Source: Scedosporium boydii (Eukaryota; Ascomycota; Sordariomycetes; Microascales; Microascaceae). From it: a stretch of DNA of 64,000 nt. Numbering within the stretch: the first letter of the stretch is position 1; every line of letters begins with the position of its first letter. The stretch lies in NCBI GenBank assembly GCA_002221725.1, contig NJFT01000116.1, positions 1 through 64,000 of the forward strand, read 5' to 3'. The position numbers and the translations under genes were made by a program. The notes beneath the pieces are model-generated. The model made no database searches, was not told the DNA's origin, and saw nothing but the letters and a program-made list of their open reading frames with translations. Of this stretch, positions 1 to 11,188 are shown piece by piece.

Positions 1-2
1 TT

Positions 3-1124
3 CTCCTCCCCCCCGCCCGCGCCCTCTACCCCCTTGCCTTTCAGCTCTTCCCAGCCTCCTCCGCTACACCCCCGTCCTCCCCATCCCCCTTTAAACCCGA
101 GAAGCGTGACCCCCAACGCATAGACTGGCACCTCATCGGCCACCTCGTCGCCTCCCAAGGCGACGCGTCCCTCGCCATAAACTGGCTCGAATTTACCCTA
201 CTCCGCAACGCTGCCATCCGGTCCTCCTCATCATCATCCCTCGACCCCGTCCAAGACCTCGAAACCATCCTCTCCCTATCCCAACTCTGCAAACAAAGCG
301 GCGACATCCCCCGCTACAACGAACTCATCCAATCCATCCACCTAACAAACGACATCCTCGCCACGAACCCGGACCTCTTCTTCCGCACCCGTCTCGCCCG
401 CGCCACCCACCTAGCCGAAAACAACCTCCTCGGCCACGCCGCCCTCGAACTAGACGACCTCTCCCGCATCTACCCGGCCGACGACGCCCCCTCCTCCGCA
501 TCGCAACTCAGCCGCTCCCGACACATCCTAGCCCTGCACAGCCTCTCCGTCATCCTCAAACTAGCCGGCCGAACAGACGAAGCCTCGGCCATCTACGCGC
601 GCCTGCATCCCCTTTACGCAGCCCACCTACCATCCCCTTCACACCCGACCGTTCTCGACACGCTGGAAGAACACGCGCACGCCCTGCAAGAGGGCAGCGC
701 GCTGCACATCCTCGACGCGCAAAATATCCTCCAACGAACGCTACGCATCAAAACTACTTCCCTGGGCCAGTCCCACCCTTCCGTCCTCCTGGCACAAACG
801 CACCTCGCGAACCTGTACGAGTCGATACTCGATTACGCGGCCGCCGAGGACCTGTACGAACGGGCTCTTCCGAGGATGGAGAATGTGTTGGGGGAACATC
901 ACGTTGCGTATTTGGCTGCGAAGGAGAATCTCGCGCTGAGCTACTGGTCGAGGGCGCAAGCGGGCGAGAAGAAGAACGGAGAGAAGGAGGGGGAGGGAGA
1001 GATGAAGGAGTGGGCTGTGGGGTTGTTGAGGGATGTTCTTAGGGGGAGGGAGGAGATTGGGATGACGATAGAAGCCGAGGGGACGAGGGAAAGGTTGGGG
1101 GATATGCTTGGGGGTGGGGAGTGA
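3..1124 (+). CDS. TPR-repeat protein, 5' end outside window
   Basis: An open frame enters from the left edge and runs 373 codons to a TGA at 1122-1124. The C-terminal half carries kinesin-light-chain-like tetratricopeptide repeats: a paired-helix pattern with LGQSHPSVLLAQTHLANLY, then AAEDLYERALPRMENVLGEHH and LALSYW, roughly residues 255-320 of the visible part. TPR arrays are protein-interaction scaffolds, so the partner and pathway cannot be told from this fragment. The upstream part is also helical and Leu/Ala-rich (NLLGHAALELDDLSRIYP), suggesting more degenerate repeats. The last 45 residues are Lys/Glu/Gly-rich. No intron is visible inside the window. It ends tail-to-tail with the kinesin gene. 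The real start lies to the left. A domain-level call is safe; a specific function is not. Confidence 0.75.
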   Translation, partial: LLPPARALYPLAFQLFPASSATPPSSPSPFKPEKRDPQRIDWHLIGHLVASQGDASLAINWLEFTLLRNAAIRSSSSSSLDPVQDLETILSLSQLCKQSGDIPRYNELIQSIHLTNDILATNPDLFFRTRLARATHLAENNLLGHAALELDDLSRIYPADDAPSSASQLSRSRHILALHSLSVILKLAGRTDEASAIYARLHPLYAAHLPSPSHPTVLDTLEEHAHALQEGSALHILDAQNILQRTLRIKTTSLGQSHPSVLLAQTHLANLYESILDYAAAEDLYERALPRMENVLGEHHVAYLAAKENLALSYWSRAQAGEKKNGEKEGEGEMKEWAVGLLRDVLRGREEIGMTIEAEGTRERLGDMLGGGE

Positions 1125-2062
1125 AAACGGTATAGAATTCTTGGGGTTAGGGTTATGTGCTGATGATGGATTTGGGGAGGTTTTTGTGCTTTCCTTTGGT
1201 TTTCTTCTTTTTTGGTACATTTTATATTAGATATAAATGTAATGTCTATTCCCAAAGTTGATGCCTTCTATTACCATCGTCAACATTTCGACGTGCTTTG
1301 CTCCCTTTCCCACACTTTGTCCCGTTTTTCCAACTCGGACTCGCCCAGACCATCCAATATCAAGATCGCCCATCGCCAAGTCTACATAGAGCTGTCTGTG
1401 GCTCGGGTGTGATGATGCGAATCTTGTTATGCGGAACGGTATGATGACAGTCCGAACGTAATCATCAAGATCCTCACAGATATCCGTCTTCATTCCTACC
1501 CACACCCGCCCTCAACAGGTCTTCGTCTCCAGCCTCTCTCCATGAACAAAAAGCCGGAAGAAAAGAAAGCAACTCGACGTCTTGACACTTCAATCACACT
1601 CACAAATCTTCAACAAGAAAAAGAAAAAAGGTGAAACAAGAATATATCAACAATTCCCAATTAAACCAACCTAGCCCCCCCAAAACCAAAATCCACCTGG
1701 AATTACTCCTCCCCTTTAACGCATGGCCAAGAAACGGAGCAGGCCAGAAAACGAAACACTGGAGAGAGAGGAGTTACACAAAAAAACGAGTTGCGCAGCC
1801 CTTGAAGCCGAGCCTTTCCCCGCCAATTCCCAGCCTTCGGGGGCAAACGGGCCCTGTCGTGGAGGCCCGTCTTCACATCATCCCGATCCGACATCCCTTG
1901 CCTCCTCCTTTCCTGCCCACGAGCTCCGAAACAAGAAATGGCCCGACAGAGAAAGGAATAACACGGCCCTAGAAACAAGCCAAAATGATATCTTTTATGT
2001 TCATAATTCGTCTCAATCTCCGACACACACACTCACACACAGACTCGCTCCCCCTAACCCCT
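1125..2062. other. convergent intergenic region
   Basis: About 0.94 kb between two convergent genes. It must hold both 3' UTRs. A CA-rich run lies near 2025-2045. Short open frames here lack any recognisable protein features, and I see no RNA gene. Confidence 0.6.
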
Positions 2063-5000
2063 TTAATAATCAGACCGGTCCTTGATCTTCTTCGTCGCCT
2101 TAGCGGTGCCAATATGCGTATTATGTACCTATATCACCTCGTTAGCAAAGAACTACCTTCTTCCAGGAGCGTAAGATGGAGGGAAATACGAAAAGGAAAA
2201 GGGGGGCAGGGGGGGCATCTCACCTTCGCAGCAAACCGCAAACTCGTCAACGTCTCCTTCAAATGCGCCTCCAACGGACTGACCATGACAAACATCAACG
2301 TCTTCGAATTGCCCCCCAACGAATACTGCAACAAATGCGTCAACTTCGAGTTCCTGTAGGGGACATGCGCCGTTCCACGCCCCAGCGCATCGATGACGTC
2401 CCCGAGACACGAGAGGCTCTTGTTGATGTTCTGCGTCTCCTTCATGCGGTCGCCCTCGACCTGCGAGTGCTTGAGGCGTTCGGACCCCGCCAGGTCGACG
2501 AGGTTGAGGGTCCCCTCGCAGCGCTCGCCCGTCGCCGAGTTTTCGCCCACGAGCTTGAGGATGAAGACGCTGTGCGAGCGCGACGACCGCTCGTTGGCGC
2601 GCGTGGCCGCCACCGTGCGGTTGTTCTGCGCCTCGCCGAGCATCGCCTCGACCTTCTCGGCCGAGTCGAGCCGTACCGTCTTGCAGTTGACCACTGTCGT
2701 CTGCTTGCGCGCCTCGTCGTGGCGGATGTCGAGCTTCTTGCCGGGCTCGCGCGAGTTGACCGGCGTTAAGAGGTCGTGCAGCTCTTCGTTGTACACCTCG
2801 ATGAAGGAGCCCTCCATCGTGTAGGTCCACGACTTTTCCTTGAGCTGCGTGATGGTTTCGTAGATCATGTGCGTCGCGCGCGGGATCATGCCGTCACCCG
2901 AAGACATGGTGAACGTCTTGCCCGACCCCGTCTGTCCGTAGCAAAATATGCACACGTTGTAGCCGTCTAGAGCGCTCTGAACCAGTTGCGAGATCTCGCC
3001 AAACACCTCTTCGTTCCTAATGGAGGGGTCAAAGACTCGATCGAACTCGAAGGGGTACTCTTTGCGCGTGACGTTTCCGAGGCTGCTCCTCTCCTCCGGT
3101 CCGAGCACGCCAATCTTGGCGGACGTCTTTTCGTCGGGGAAGAGGATCTTGGCCTCGCTGCCCTCGTTGGGGTCGAGCACGGGTCGGACTCTGCACATGA
3201 CGCGGATATTTCCCTTGAGCTCCTGATACTTGTTGAAGAGAACGCGTCGCTCCGTTTCCTCCTTGATGAGCTTCTGCTTCGCCTCGTCGGCGATGCGGTG
3301 CGCCTCCTGGAGTCGTGCCTCCATGTCGGCGAACGAGTCGGACTGCGCCTTGCTATCGGATTCGAGGAACTCGATCTGTGACCTGAGCGAGTTCATCTTG
3401 GCCTCCATTGTGACGTTGGCTGCGGACATTTCCGCAAGACTCGTTTGCAGTGTACTCTTCAATGTCGCCTCGCGGTCTAAGTCCCCCTTGAGGCTTTCAA
3501 CTTGGCTCCGCAGATCGGAAATCTCACCGTTCTTCCTTTGGAGGTCCCCGTGCATGTCCTGCTGCTGGTTGCCCATCTGCCGCCGTATCTCATCCATCTG
3601 TCTCGACTTTTCGCGTCGCTCATCCTCAAGCTCGGCATTGTAGTGTCTCTTCAATGCCTCTAACTCCTCTTGGTGAGCCTTTTTTAGTCGATCTACCTCG
3701 GTATCGATAGATCGTTGGAAATCGTCCCGCGCATGTTCGTTTGCTCGCTGCAGCGCCTCGACCTCATTCTTGTGTCTCCATTCCGCTTCATCTATCTTCC
3801 GCCTCAGGTCTATTACTTCATCTCGGTAGCGATTTGTGTCGGAAGTGACCTCGCCCACCCTGCGTAATAAATCGTCTCGTTCGTTCTGTAGTTCGGATAC
3901 TGTCACAGGGATTCGGGTTAGAAGGGCCGGGCCGGTTGGATAAATCCTGAAAAAAAAAATATGCCCAAAAACTCACCTCTAGACTTGTACATTTCAACAG
4001 CGTTACCCAACGCTTCCCTATCCGACGCGGCATCTCCTATAATCGACTTCAACTGATCGAACTGCTGCTCGATATTACCCAGACGTCCGTCCACATCCCA
4101 GGCTGAAAAGTTTTTCAAGTTAGAATACTTTGTCAAAAACGGGGATGGCGATTTCATGGGCGACAGCGTCCGCTTCACCTCGGACTTGAGCATGTCATGA
4201 AAGGCCTCGGATGCATCCAACAGAGAGGCAGGTCCTCCCTTGGATGGTGTGCAGAGGGTTTCGCAGAGACCAACTTTGTTAGAGGTCTCGCGACGAGGGC
4301 CGTTGGGCGTTTTGGGAGGAGACTTCCCAGCACGCTTGATCGTGACGTTTGGCATGTGGAGAGGCGGGCCGAGAGGTGTGGGAGATCCGGCCCGTCTTGG
4401 AGGGTTGGGATTCACTTGATCATCCGGCCCTTCGTGAAGCGTGGCGAGATCCTTCTTAGGAGGATCCAGTGTTAAGCCACTGAATGCTGTGCTCAATGAT
4501 ACCTGGCGAATACGAGACAGGCCTCGAAGCGGCTTGGCAATCTGCACTTGATGACCGCCGGCACTTGCCCTTCCAGAACCCAGGTCCTATGTGGATTTGG
4601 GGGCCATGGCCTTACAATTCTCAGATGGTCCGCTGTCCTCCTCTGCGCGATGACCGTAAGAGGTCTGCGGCCTAGCATCGTAGCCTTTCGATTTGGAGCT
4701 GACGGAGCGGTGGTGGTTCGAGTGAGACGTCTTTGGGCGCGCGTAGGGGGCTCGACTATCGGGACCGACGCTCGCGGCGAAGTTCGTCATCGAGTTCTGG
4801 CGGTTATGGGGGGGAGCTTGACGAGTCGAGCCATAGCGACTAGGCTGCTTGAGCTAAGAACACACATGTTAGTAAATCAACAGGTAAAGTAATGCTCCGC
4901 TCCTAAGAATCCTCTAGATAATGTCCAACCACTTGAGTCGGCTCTTCACGAACAAACAGGTCCTTCACTTGTCTCCAGCTCTGGAAAGGGTTCTCGACGT

Positions 5001-5979
5001 TTCGCGGACGCTCACGCTCGGGAAGAGGGCGAGGCTGTCGGCGGTGCTTGTTCTTAATTGAGAAGAAAACCCAGACTCCCTGGCGCGGTCGAAGAAGTCG
5101 CCTGATTCAGCCGTCGAAGGAATAGTAGGGTATTGATCGATGAGACTATCAGCCTGCGTTGGACTTGGCCACCGCTGCCCTAGGCGGTGGGCAGCATTTT
5201 CCATGATCGGCTTTGGATATATCATAAAACGGGATGTTGCTAAGTTGTCGTTGATAGAGTGACGATGATGGAGGCCGATGGTTGTGCCAACAAGCACGTA
5301 GAATTGAACAATGCCGGTTGAGTCCCTTACCCCCAGAGTCTCGAACAATCGAAGGAGCGAAGAAGAAACTAAGAAACAGAAAGAACGATCTGACTCACTC
5401 CTGAAGAAACTCCCACCAACGACATCCCCTGTACATTAGACCGGGAAGCGGGTGGGGCAATCGCCGAGGGTTTCGCGGGATATTCGATCGCTCGTTGGGA
5501 AAGAGGTTTCCTCTTTGCTTCGGAGGTTTGTGCTGCATGGTAGGATGATGATGGATGTCAGCCAACGCGTGGTCAATCGGAGGAGCAACGCAATAGAACT
5601 CCCAAGATCATCGGATCCCACACGATGATCGATGGCATCTGGAAATGAAAACATACCAGGCTGAGGGAGGTCGCGTTTAAGTGGCTTGTTCAAGGGCGGC
5701 GGCATCGCAATCTGTGATCTCGCGTTATGTTGCGAATCGCTGAGTTCACTCAACCCAGCGACAGCAGAGCCGGCCGGCCTAGGAAGGGCCCTCGGCGCCG
5801 GGAGTCGACTTCCCAATCTCGAGGTTCGAAAGTCCTGTCGAGGATAATGTTTCTTGTTAGCGCCATGTCATACTAACTTGCCTCTCGCAAGTCGGGTCTT
5901 GGATTGTCCCCCAAGCTACTGGAAGCTATCGTGGACTTGAAGCAGGATGTCCAACACGTACTTGAGTCTCGGGGTCCAT
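2063..5979 (-). CDS. klpA: kinesin-14 (Kar3/KlpA type) with one in-frame TAG
   Basis: C-terminal-motor, minus-end-directed microtubule motor acting in spindle assembly and, in yeast, nuclear fusion. Exons: 5962-5979, 5657-5834, 5399-5532, 3977-4853, 2224-3899, 2063-2128; the sum is 983 codons including the stop. The N-terminal tail is basic and Pro/Ser-rich (RLPAPRALPRPAG). A coiled coil lies at about 403-630 and the motor at about 633-975, with P-loop GQTGSGKT, switch I NERSSRSH and switch II DLAGSER. The last exon encodes the typical ending VHNTHIGTAKATKKIK. Codon 199 (4587-4589) is TAG, although the frame before it (CKAMAP, like the conserved tail KGM-P) and after it (DLGSGRASAGG) both look coding. 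An ATG at 4547 could start a shorter motor. Intron 3 is unusually long, 545 nt. Family call certain; exon 3/4 junction moderately sure. Confidence 0.88.
4587..4589 (-). other. in-frame TAG inside kinesin-14 exon 4
   Basis: The complement of bases 4587-4589 reads TAG in the same frame as about 88 codons upstream in the exon and 203 downstream in it. By eye, flanking UCC and GGA can pair to put the UA of UAG in a five-base loop. No intron with good splice signals removes it in frame. Confidence 0.6.
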
Positions 5980-6827
5980 GGTGGTGTGGTGCGGAGCGCG
6001 ACGACGTAAGGCAACGGGGACGAGAATGGGCGCGACGAGGAGCAGAGCCCCAAACTTGAGAGTGTTCGGAGAAGGCAACTTGCGTTGAGGTTACCCCGAA
6101 GGAAAGTAGGAAGAGGGGAATGGGAAAATATACAAAGAAGGAAAACGAGTGTTGACGAGAAAGTATTAGCGGCGGACAAGGGAGCACAGAATCTACACCG
6201 TTGCTGTGTTCCCCAGATGCTTTGATGGTGGGTAAATTTTGCGGCAGTATCGATTCCAAGTGGGTGAAGTAGTGTACAACAGAGTCCTAGAGTGGTATGT
6301 CTTGCAGGGTGTTGTTTGAAGGGGGTCATCAATCTTCGGTTCGCGGTACAAAGCTGAGTGTACTTTTCTGCGTTTGTTTACTTTGGGCGGCTCATGGGGC
6401 AACCAGGCTTAGCGCCTGAGAAACGAGGTTTCGTTTCAATGTTCTTGCCCCACAATTCACAATTTACAATGCTGCACAATTCACTGGTCGATTATGGTCT
6501 CCTTTGACCTTCTAATTGGCATAACCAGAAATTCAAGCCAACCCCAAGACATAAGAGCACGCAACTATAACAACATTCCCTCTTCGCTGGGGTTACCATG
6601 ACGAACTTCAATTGCCCCTCTCCAAATCCTCTCATCAAGATATCGTGAAATGCACATAGAATCCACCCGTAACCAAGCAAAGCTCTTCGGCTTCCCATTC
6701 TATAGTGTAGAGTGTTCTATCCAGTCCCATCAAAACTCCGCCATACAAGTATTCATACACACAGCTCCGTAAAAAAACACTCTCAGAACTGTCCAAGTAA
6801 ATGCTCACCCTCGCACTCACCCATCCC
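5980..6827. other. intergenic region, kinesin promoter side
   Basis: About 0.85 kb between the kinesin start and the 3' end of the flavin-reductase-like gene, both on the minus strand. It must hold the kinesin promoter and 5' UTR. Open frames here are short and featureless. Confidence 0.6.
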
Positions 6828-7735
6828 CTACTCCACATGCTTCTGTATGACCTCCCCAGCCCTCCGATACCTCCTATCCGCATAAGCCAACCCCAATCCC
6901 TCCGCATCCCCCTCTGCCTCTCCCCCGTCCCCACGAATCTCCTCCACCTCCCCAACCACAATAACATGATCCCTCACCGAAAGCAACTCCTCCACCCTAC
7001 ACCTCAACACCCTCCTCACGCCCTCCCCTCTCAGCTCCACGCCCTCGTCCCCACGCTCCACGACGCACCCGCACCCTTCCACGCCCTGGAAGGGATCTTT
7101 CCCCGCGTCGCCGCGCGAGAACCACTCCGCTATCTTGGAACCGCGTACGTCGTCGCGGAGAACGTGGACGTTGAATCTTCCGCTGGAGCGTAGGGCGTCG
7201 AGCGTTCGGCTGGGTTTTTTGATGTTGAAGGAGACGAGGGGTGTCGGTGATATTGAGAGGGAGGTGAGGGAGGACATGGTCATGGCGCGAGGATAGGAGG
7301 GTTTTTGGTTTGTAGTGGTGGTCGTGCTCGAGGGGGAAGAAGAGGAGAGCGTGGGCGTACGCGGGTGCGGGTCGAGGGATGTGCAGACGACGACGGAGTG
7401 AGGGAGGAGCCTCATGAGGGCGCGGAATTGGTCGGCTGTGGCTGTTGCATGCTGGGAGTTCGGAGAGGAGGTTGGAGGTGTGTTGGAGGGAGTCGAGGGT
7501 GGCTGTTGTGCTCGAGCTGCCGTTGCGATCGTCCTGTTCGGTTGGAAGGGTATTCCTGAAATGGCACTTAGCGACGAACGGTCCGTAAGATCGAGAAGAA
7601 GAAGAAGAAAATACACTTACTGTCTCCAATGCAACATATCCTGCTGTTATTTGCATCGATTGCCCACGGCGTAACTATGCTCGTCCTGCCTAGCGTCGCT
7701 TTCGCAGCAAGGCCCAGAACTTTAAACCCTCTCAT
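6828..7735 (-). CDS. flavin reductase-like domain protein
   Basis: Two exons, 7621-7735 and 6828-7555, joined in phase 1 to give 280 residues. The intron has a GTAAGT donor and CAG acceptor. The core, from about residue 85 (ADQFRALMRLLPHSVVVCTS) through AMTMSSLTSLSISPTPLVSFNIKKPS and SGRFNVHVL, is the FMN-binding split-barrel pattern of the flavin-reductase-like family, in which MTMSS-type Ser/Thr residues and the following strand contact FMN. Such enzymes use NAD(P)H to reduce flavin or act as flavoprotein oxygenase partners; the substrate here is unknown. The first 80 residues are Ala/Ser/Thr/Pro-rich with few acidic residues and could be an organelle-targeting leader. The C-terminus is rich in Gly/Glu/Arg. 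The start was chosen because the first exon splices in frame and has the first ATG. It is divergent from the mitoribosomal gene to its right. Confidence 0.8.
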
Positions 7736-8132
7736 CTCGGAGTCTACCCTCAGACAATTACCATTATTTTAAAGAAACAAGTATTTAAAAGGCCAATTAG
7801 GAGGTCCCCAAAAGATTGACAGAAGAAGAGCTAAATCGCGGCAATTTATGTCTGAGTCCGTAGACTCCCGTCGACTCAAGCAAGGGAAAAAAAGCAGCTT
7901 CGAGGTCATCGGAAAGAACCCACCAAAATTCCTTATCGATAAGAGATCTACCACGGCCAATTCCGCCTTTCCCAATCGCGTCTCATGAATTTTTTTCCTA
8001 ACCTTCAATTCAACATCGACAGACCTCCACGAACAACCATTACCGCCAACGAAACTCCAATCACCCACACCATCTCGGATCCCCTCCCCATCCGAATCGA
8101 ACCGCAAGACTTGCGGGAAAAAACAGAAAGCC
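7736..8132. promoter_or_regulatory. shared divergent promoter region
   Basis: About 0.4 kb between the starts of the flavin-reductase-like gene (minus) and the bL31m gene (plus). It must contain both promoters; I see no motif I would name. Confidence 0.5.
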
Positions 8133-8696
8133 ATGCACGTAATACGACCCGGGGCCCAATCCCCCCTGACCTTCCTCCAACCAACCCTCCAAACCACCAA
8201 CACCTTCGTCCCCTCAACCCGCCGCGCCTTCTCCTGCACGCCCACCACCTCAGCCCGCCTCATCCGCCGTCCCCGCCGCCCCTACACCTTCACCCAACTC
8301 ATCCAACTATCCGACGGCTCGACCTTCACGGCCCGCACCACCTCCCCGCAGGCCCTCTACCGCTCGACCAAGGACACGCGCAACCACGTGCTCTGGCAAC
8401 CCACCGAAAAGTCCCTGCGCAACGTCGAGCTCGACGAGGCCGGTAAGCTCGCCGCTTTCAGGGAGAGGTACGGTCGGGGCTTCGATTTGAGGTCCAAGGT
8501 CGAAGACGAGGAGGCTATCGCTGCTGCTGGGGATAAGAAGAAGGGTGGGAAGAAGGATTTGAAGCATGAGGTCTTTGAGGAGGTCGAGGAGGATTATGAG
8601 GATGTGGATGATTTGGGCGATTTGATTAGTGGGTATGGGGCGAATTTGACGCCGGATGTTGAGAAGAAGCCGGCGCCGAGGCCGAAGAAGAAGTAA
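8133..8696 (+). CDS. MRPL36: mitochondrial ribosomal protein bL31m
   Basis: Intronless, 187 residues. The N-terminal 45 residues are rich in Arg, Ser and Thr with almost no acidic residues (STRRAFSCTPTTSARLIRR), a typical mitochondrial presequence. The L31 core follows at about 48-110: YTFTQLIQLSDGSTFTARTT, then TKDTRNHVLWQP. This is the fungal bL31m/Mrpl36 arrangement. The protein belongs to the mitoribosome large subunit, near the central protuberance. After the core comes an acidic, Lys-rich tail ending in KKPAPRPKKK, an extension commonly variable in fungi. The ATG at 8133 opens the presequence and no nearer start would keep it. The gene is convergent with vps5. Confidence 0.9.
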   Translation: MHVIRPGAQSPLTFLQPTLQTTNTFVPSTRRAFSCTPTTSARLIRRPRRPYTFTQLIQLSDGSTFTARTTSPQALYRSTKDTRNHVLWQPTEKSLRNVELDEAGKLAAFRERYGRGFDLRSKVEDEEAIAAAGDKKKGGKKDLKHEVFEEVEEDYEDVDDLGDLISGYGANLTPDVEKKPAPRPKKK

Positions 8697-9232
8697 AGGA
8701 GCTTGGAAGCTGGGGTTAGAAACATCACGAGGGATGAAGGAACACGGCGGATTTTCAAACGTCTATCACGGAAGCAATGGCGAAAGGGCCTCTCTTCGAC
8801 GGTCGTCAACCATTCGAACCCGATTAAATCGCCAGAGTTGGATACGGAAGCGGATTTTAGACACGGCTATAGAGCTGGGAGCAGACGATAGCTTCCCAAG
8901 CCTGTACTATCACACATCATACACATGTACAACACCAACACAATACACCATGTCTTAACACCTTTTCACATTGATACCACGCCTCTCAGAACGGCCCTGT
9001 GAACTTGGTATCTCCAGACGAGGCAGAGTAATCGACCAACGATGAAGAACCTCCCCCGTAAAGAAGTGAAAACAAGAAGTAAAACACTTGATATAATGCG
9101 TTCAATAATAACCCGGGAAGAGAGAAGAGAAAAAAAACATACTCTAAAACTACTTTCCTATTCGCCCCCTCCCTCTCAGGGATGCGAAGTGTACAAGCGC
9201 ACAATCTCATCGGCAACACAATAATCGGGTCG
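8697..9232. other. convergent intergenic region
   Basis: About 0.54 kb between the 3' ends of the bL31m and vps5 genes. Presumably 3' UTRs; nothing else seen. Confidence 0.5.
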
Positions 9233-11188
9233 CTAGTCCGAGTCATCATCCATCCTCGCCCTCGCTCGATCAATCGCCGTATCTCCCGCAGGCTTGTTAG
9301 AAGTCTGGATGACGGGCGGACGGTAAAAGACGGACTCGTCATCCTCAGCATCGAGTTGCATGAGGAACGTCTCCCACTTTTCAATGAGCTGTTTTTGAAG
9401 AAAAATGCCAAGTTAGCACACCAGCACAAATAAGAGAGAGGAGAGAGAAGACATTACCTCTTTCTGAGCCTCGACCGCACTCTCAAGGAACGTCTCAACC
9501 CCACTCTTAAAATCCTCCACCTTCTCCCTCTCAAACCGATCCAGCTCACTCCTCATCAACTTCCCCATATCCTCAAACAACATCCTCGCGTGATGCACCT
9601 TCCTCTCCGCCTCCGCGACTTCGGCCCCGACCTGGTTCAGCCTGTCCTGCTGGCTCTTTCCCTGCCTCAGCAGCTTGTCGTGGGCCGACCGCCTCTTCTG
9701 GAGGTCGGATTCGGCCGAGTGCCAGGCGTAAAACGCCTTTTGCCGCTGCGTGAAGGCCTGCTTGACGGACCCGATGAGTCGGATGTACTCTTCCAAAACG
9801 ATGCCGAAGGTGAGCACGTCCTGCTGGGCCTGGCGGTCGTAGACGTCGCGGATCGTCAGCTGCAGTTCGGAGAGCGCGTCGAGAGGGCCGGAGAGGCTGG
9901 GGGATAGCTCGACGGTGGAGAGGGCGTGGAGGGCGCTGGAGAAGTCGCCAGCGGCCTCGGCCATGGTTTTTCGCTGGGCGACCATGGTTTCCAGGGATTT
10001 GAGGAGGGCTTTGAGCTGGTTCTCGAGGGCGTCGAGGTAAATCTTTCGATCGTGGAACCACTGGGAGAAGTAAGTTAGTTAGCAGGTTCGCCAACAAGGA
10101 GAATAAAAATAACTCACGTCGTCTTGTTCCACAAACTTGCTGCTGCTCCCAACACTAATCCCCAAACTCCCGAAAACACCCTTACTCTCCGTTGGCAGCG
10201 GGTCCCGCCTCTCCTTGTGCTTGATATCAACGTTGAAACTCTCGCTCTCAAGGAACAGTTTCAAATCGGGATCATGCTGCAACATCGGATGCGAAGAAAT
10301 CTTGTTCAGCATCCTCTCCAGCGCCTGCCGCCTGCTCTCGACGAAATTGCTTTCGAAGCGACCGACGGCCTGTTTCTCGGGAGGCGGGGGCACTACGACG
10401 CCGGGGCAGTTTCCGTGGAGAGTGTTGTAAAGCCATAGGAAGTCTCTGTATCGGCGCTTTACTTCGAACTCGGGTTCTTTGTATCCCTTTGACGTAGTCT
10501 ATCATTTGGATGAGAATGTATCAGTTGAATGCCGCCCCCTCTAGCTCCATAGACTCTTCGAGGCAGGTGGATCAATACATACCTTGGTCCGCACAGAGTA
10601 AACAATATGCGACGACGTCAAATCCCCAACCTTATGCGGGTCCCCCACCGTAATATAAAAGCTCGGCTTCGACGCCTGCTCAACACTCACACTCGGCGCA
10701 TTACTCGACGCCACAGTCGGACTAGCCGCCTGCACCGGCGGCGGCGCCCTCGACCCCAACCCCCTCCTGCCTCCCAGCAACTCATCCTCGTCATCGTCAT
10801 CGATGCGATGCGGATCCCTCGGGCCGCCGCGGACCGCAACTTGCTGCGGCTGCATCGTTGTGCGCATCTGCTGCTGCTGCTCCTTCAGCGGTGGCACGGG
10901 AGGCGTACCCTCACCGATGATGGCGGCCGCCACATTGCCGCTGTCGCTGGGGGTGTTGCTGCCGCCGAGCGGGCCTAGGGGGTCGTCGACGGCTTCGAGC
11001 CGGGTGGGCTGGGCGACTACGCGGCGGGGGGTGGTGCGCGGGGCACGGGTCGAGGAGCCGCTGTTGCTGAGGGTTAGGGAGGGTTCTGTTTTGGTTGTCG
11101 AGGTGCTTTCTTGGGAGGCGGGGATGTCGCTTGTCTGCGATGCGGGCTGGGCGGTTGAGTCGGCCCAGGGTGTCTCTTCGAGATCCAT
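9233..11188 (-). CDS. vps5: retromer sorting nexin Vps5 (PX-BAR)
   Basis: Four exons: 10583-11188, 10118-10498, 9458-10060 and 9233-9388; 581 residues. The N-terminal 170 residues are low-complexity and contain DDPLGPLG, a motif typical of Vps5 tails. A PX domain follows at about 175-295 (FYITVGDPHKVG, then RRYRDFLWLYNTL with the PI3P-binding Arg, the loop VVPPPPEK, and ESRRQALERML). The C-terminal BAR domain at about 325-560 contains DRKIYLDALENQLKALLKSLE, a long helix from TFGIVLEEYIRLIGSVKQAF and HARMLFEDMGKLM. With Vps17 it forms the membrane-bending part of retromer, recycling receptors from endosome to Golgi. All introns have good donors and YAG acceptors. The short acidic end (ARARMDDDSD) comes from the last exon. 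Confidence 0.94.

Noticed and set aside
2153..2830. 225-codon minus-strand frame over the kinesin motor
   Set aside because: It is the wrong frame of the motor exon; the real frame has all kinesin motifs.
4545..4612. An intron from GTAAGG to an AAG acceptor that would remove the kinesin TAG
   Set aside because: The frame works only with a 70-nt intron ending in AAG, there is no branch-like motif or pyrimidine tract, and it would delete sequence that reads as coding. The CAG and TAG acceptors nearby give a wrong frame or a 32-nt intron. It remains a minor alternative.
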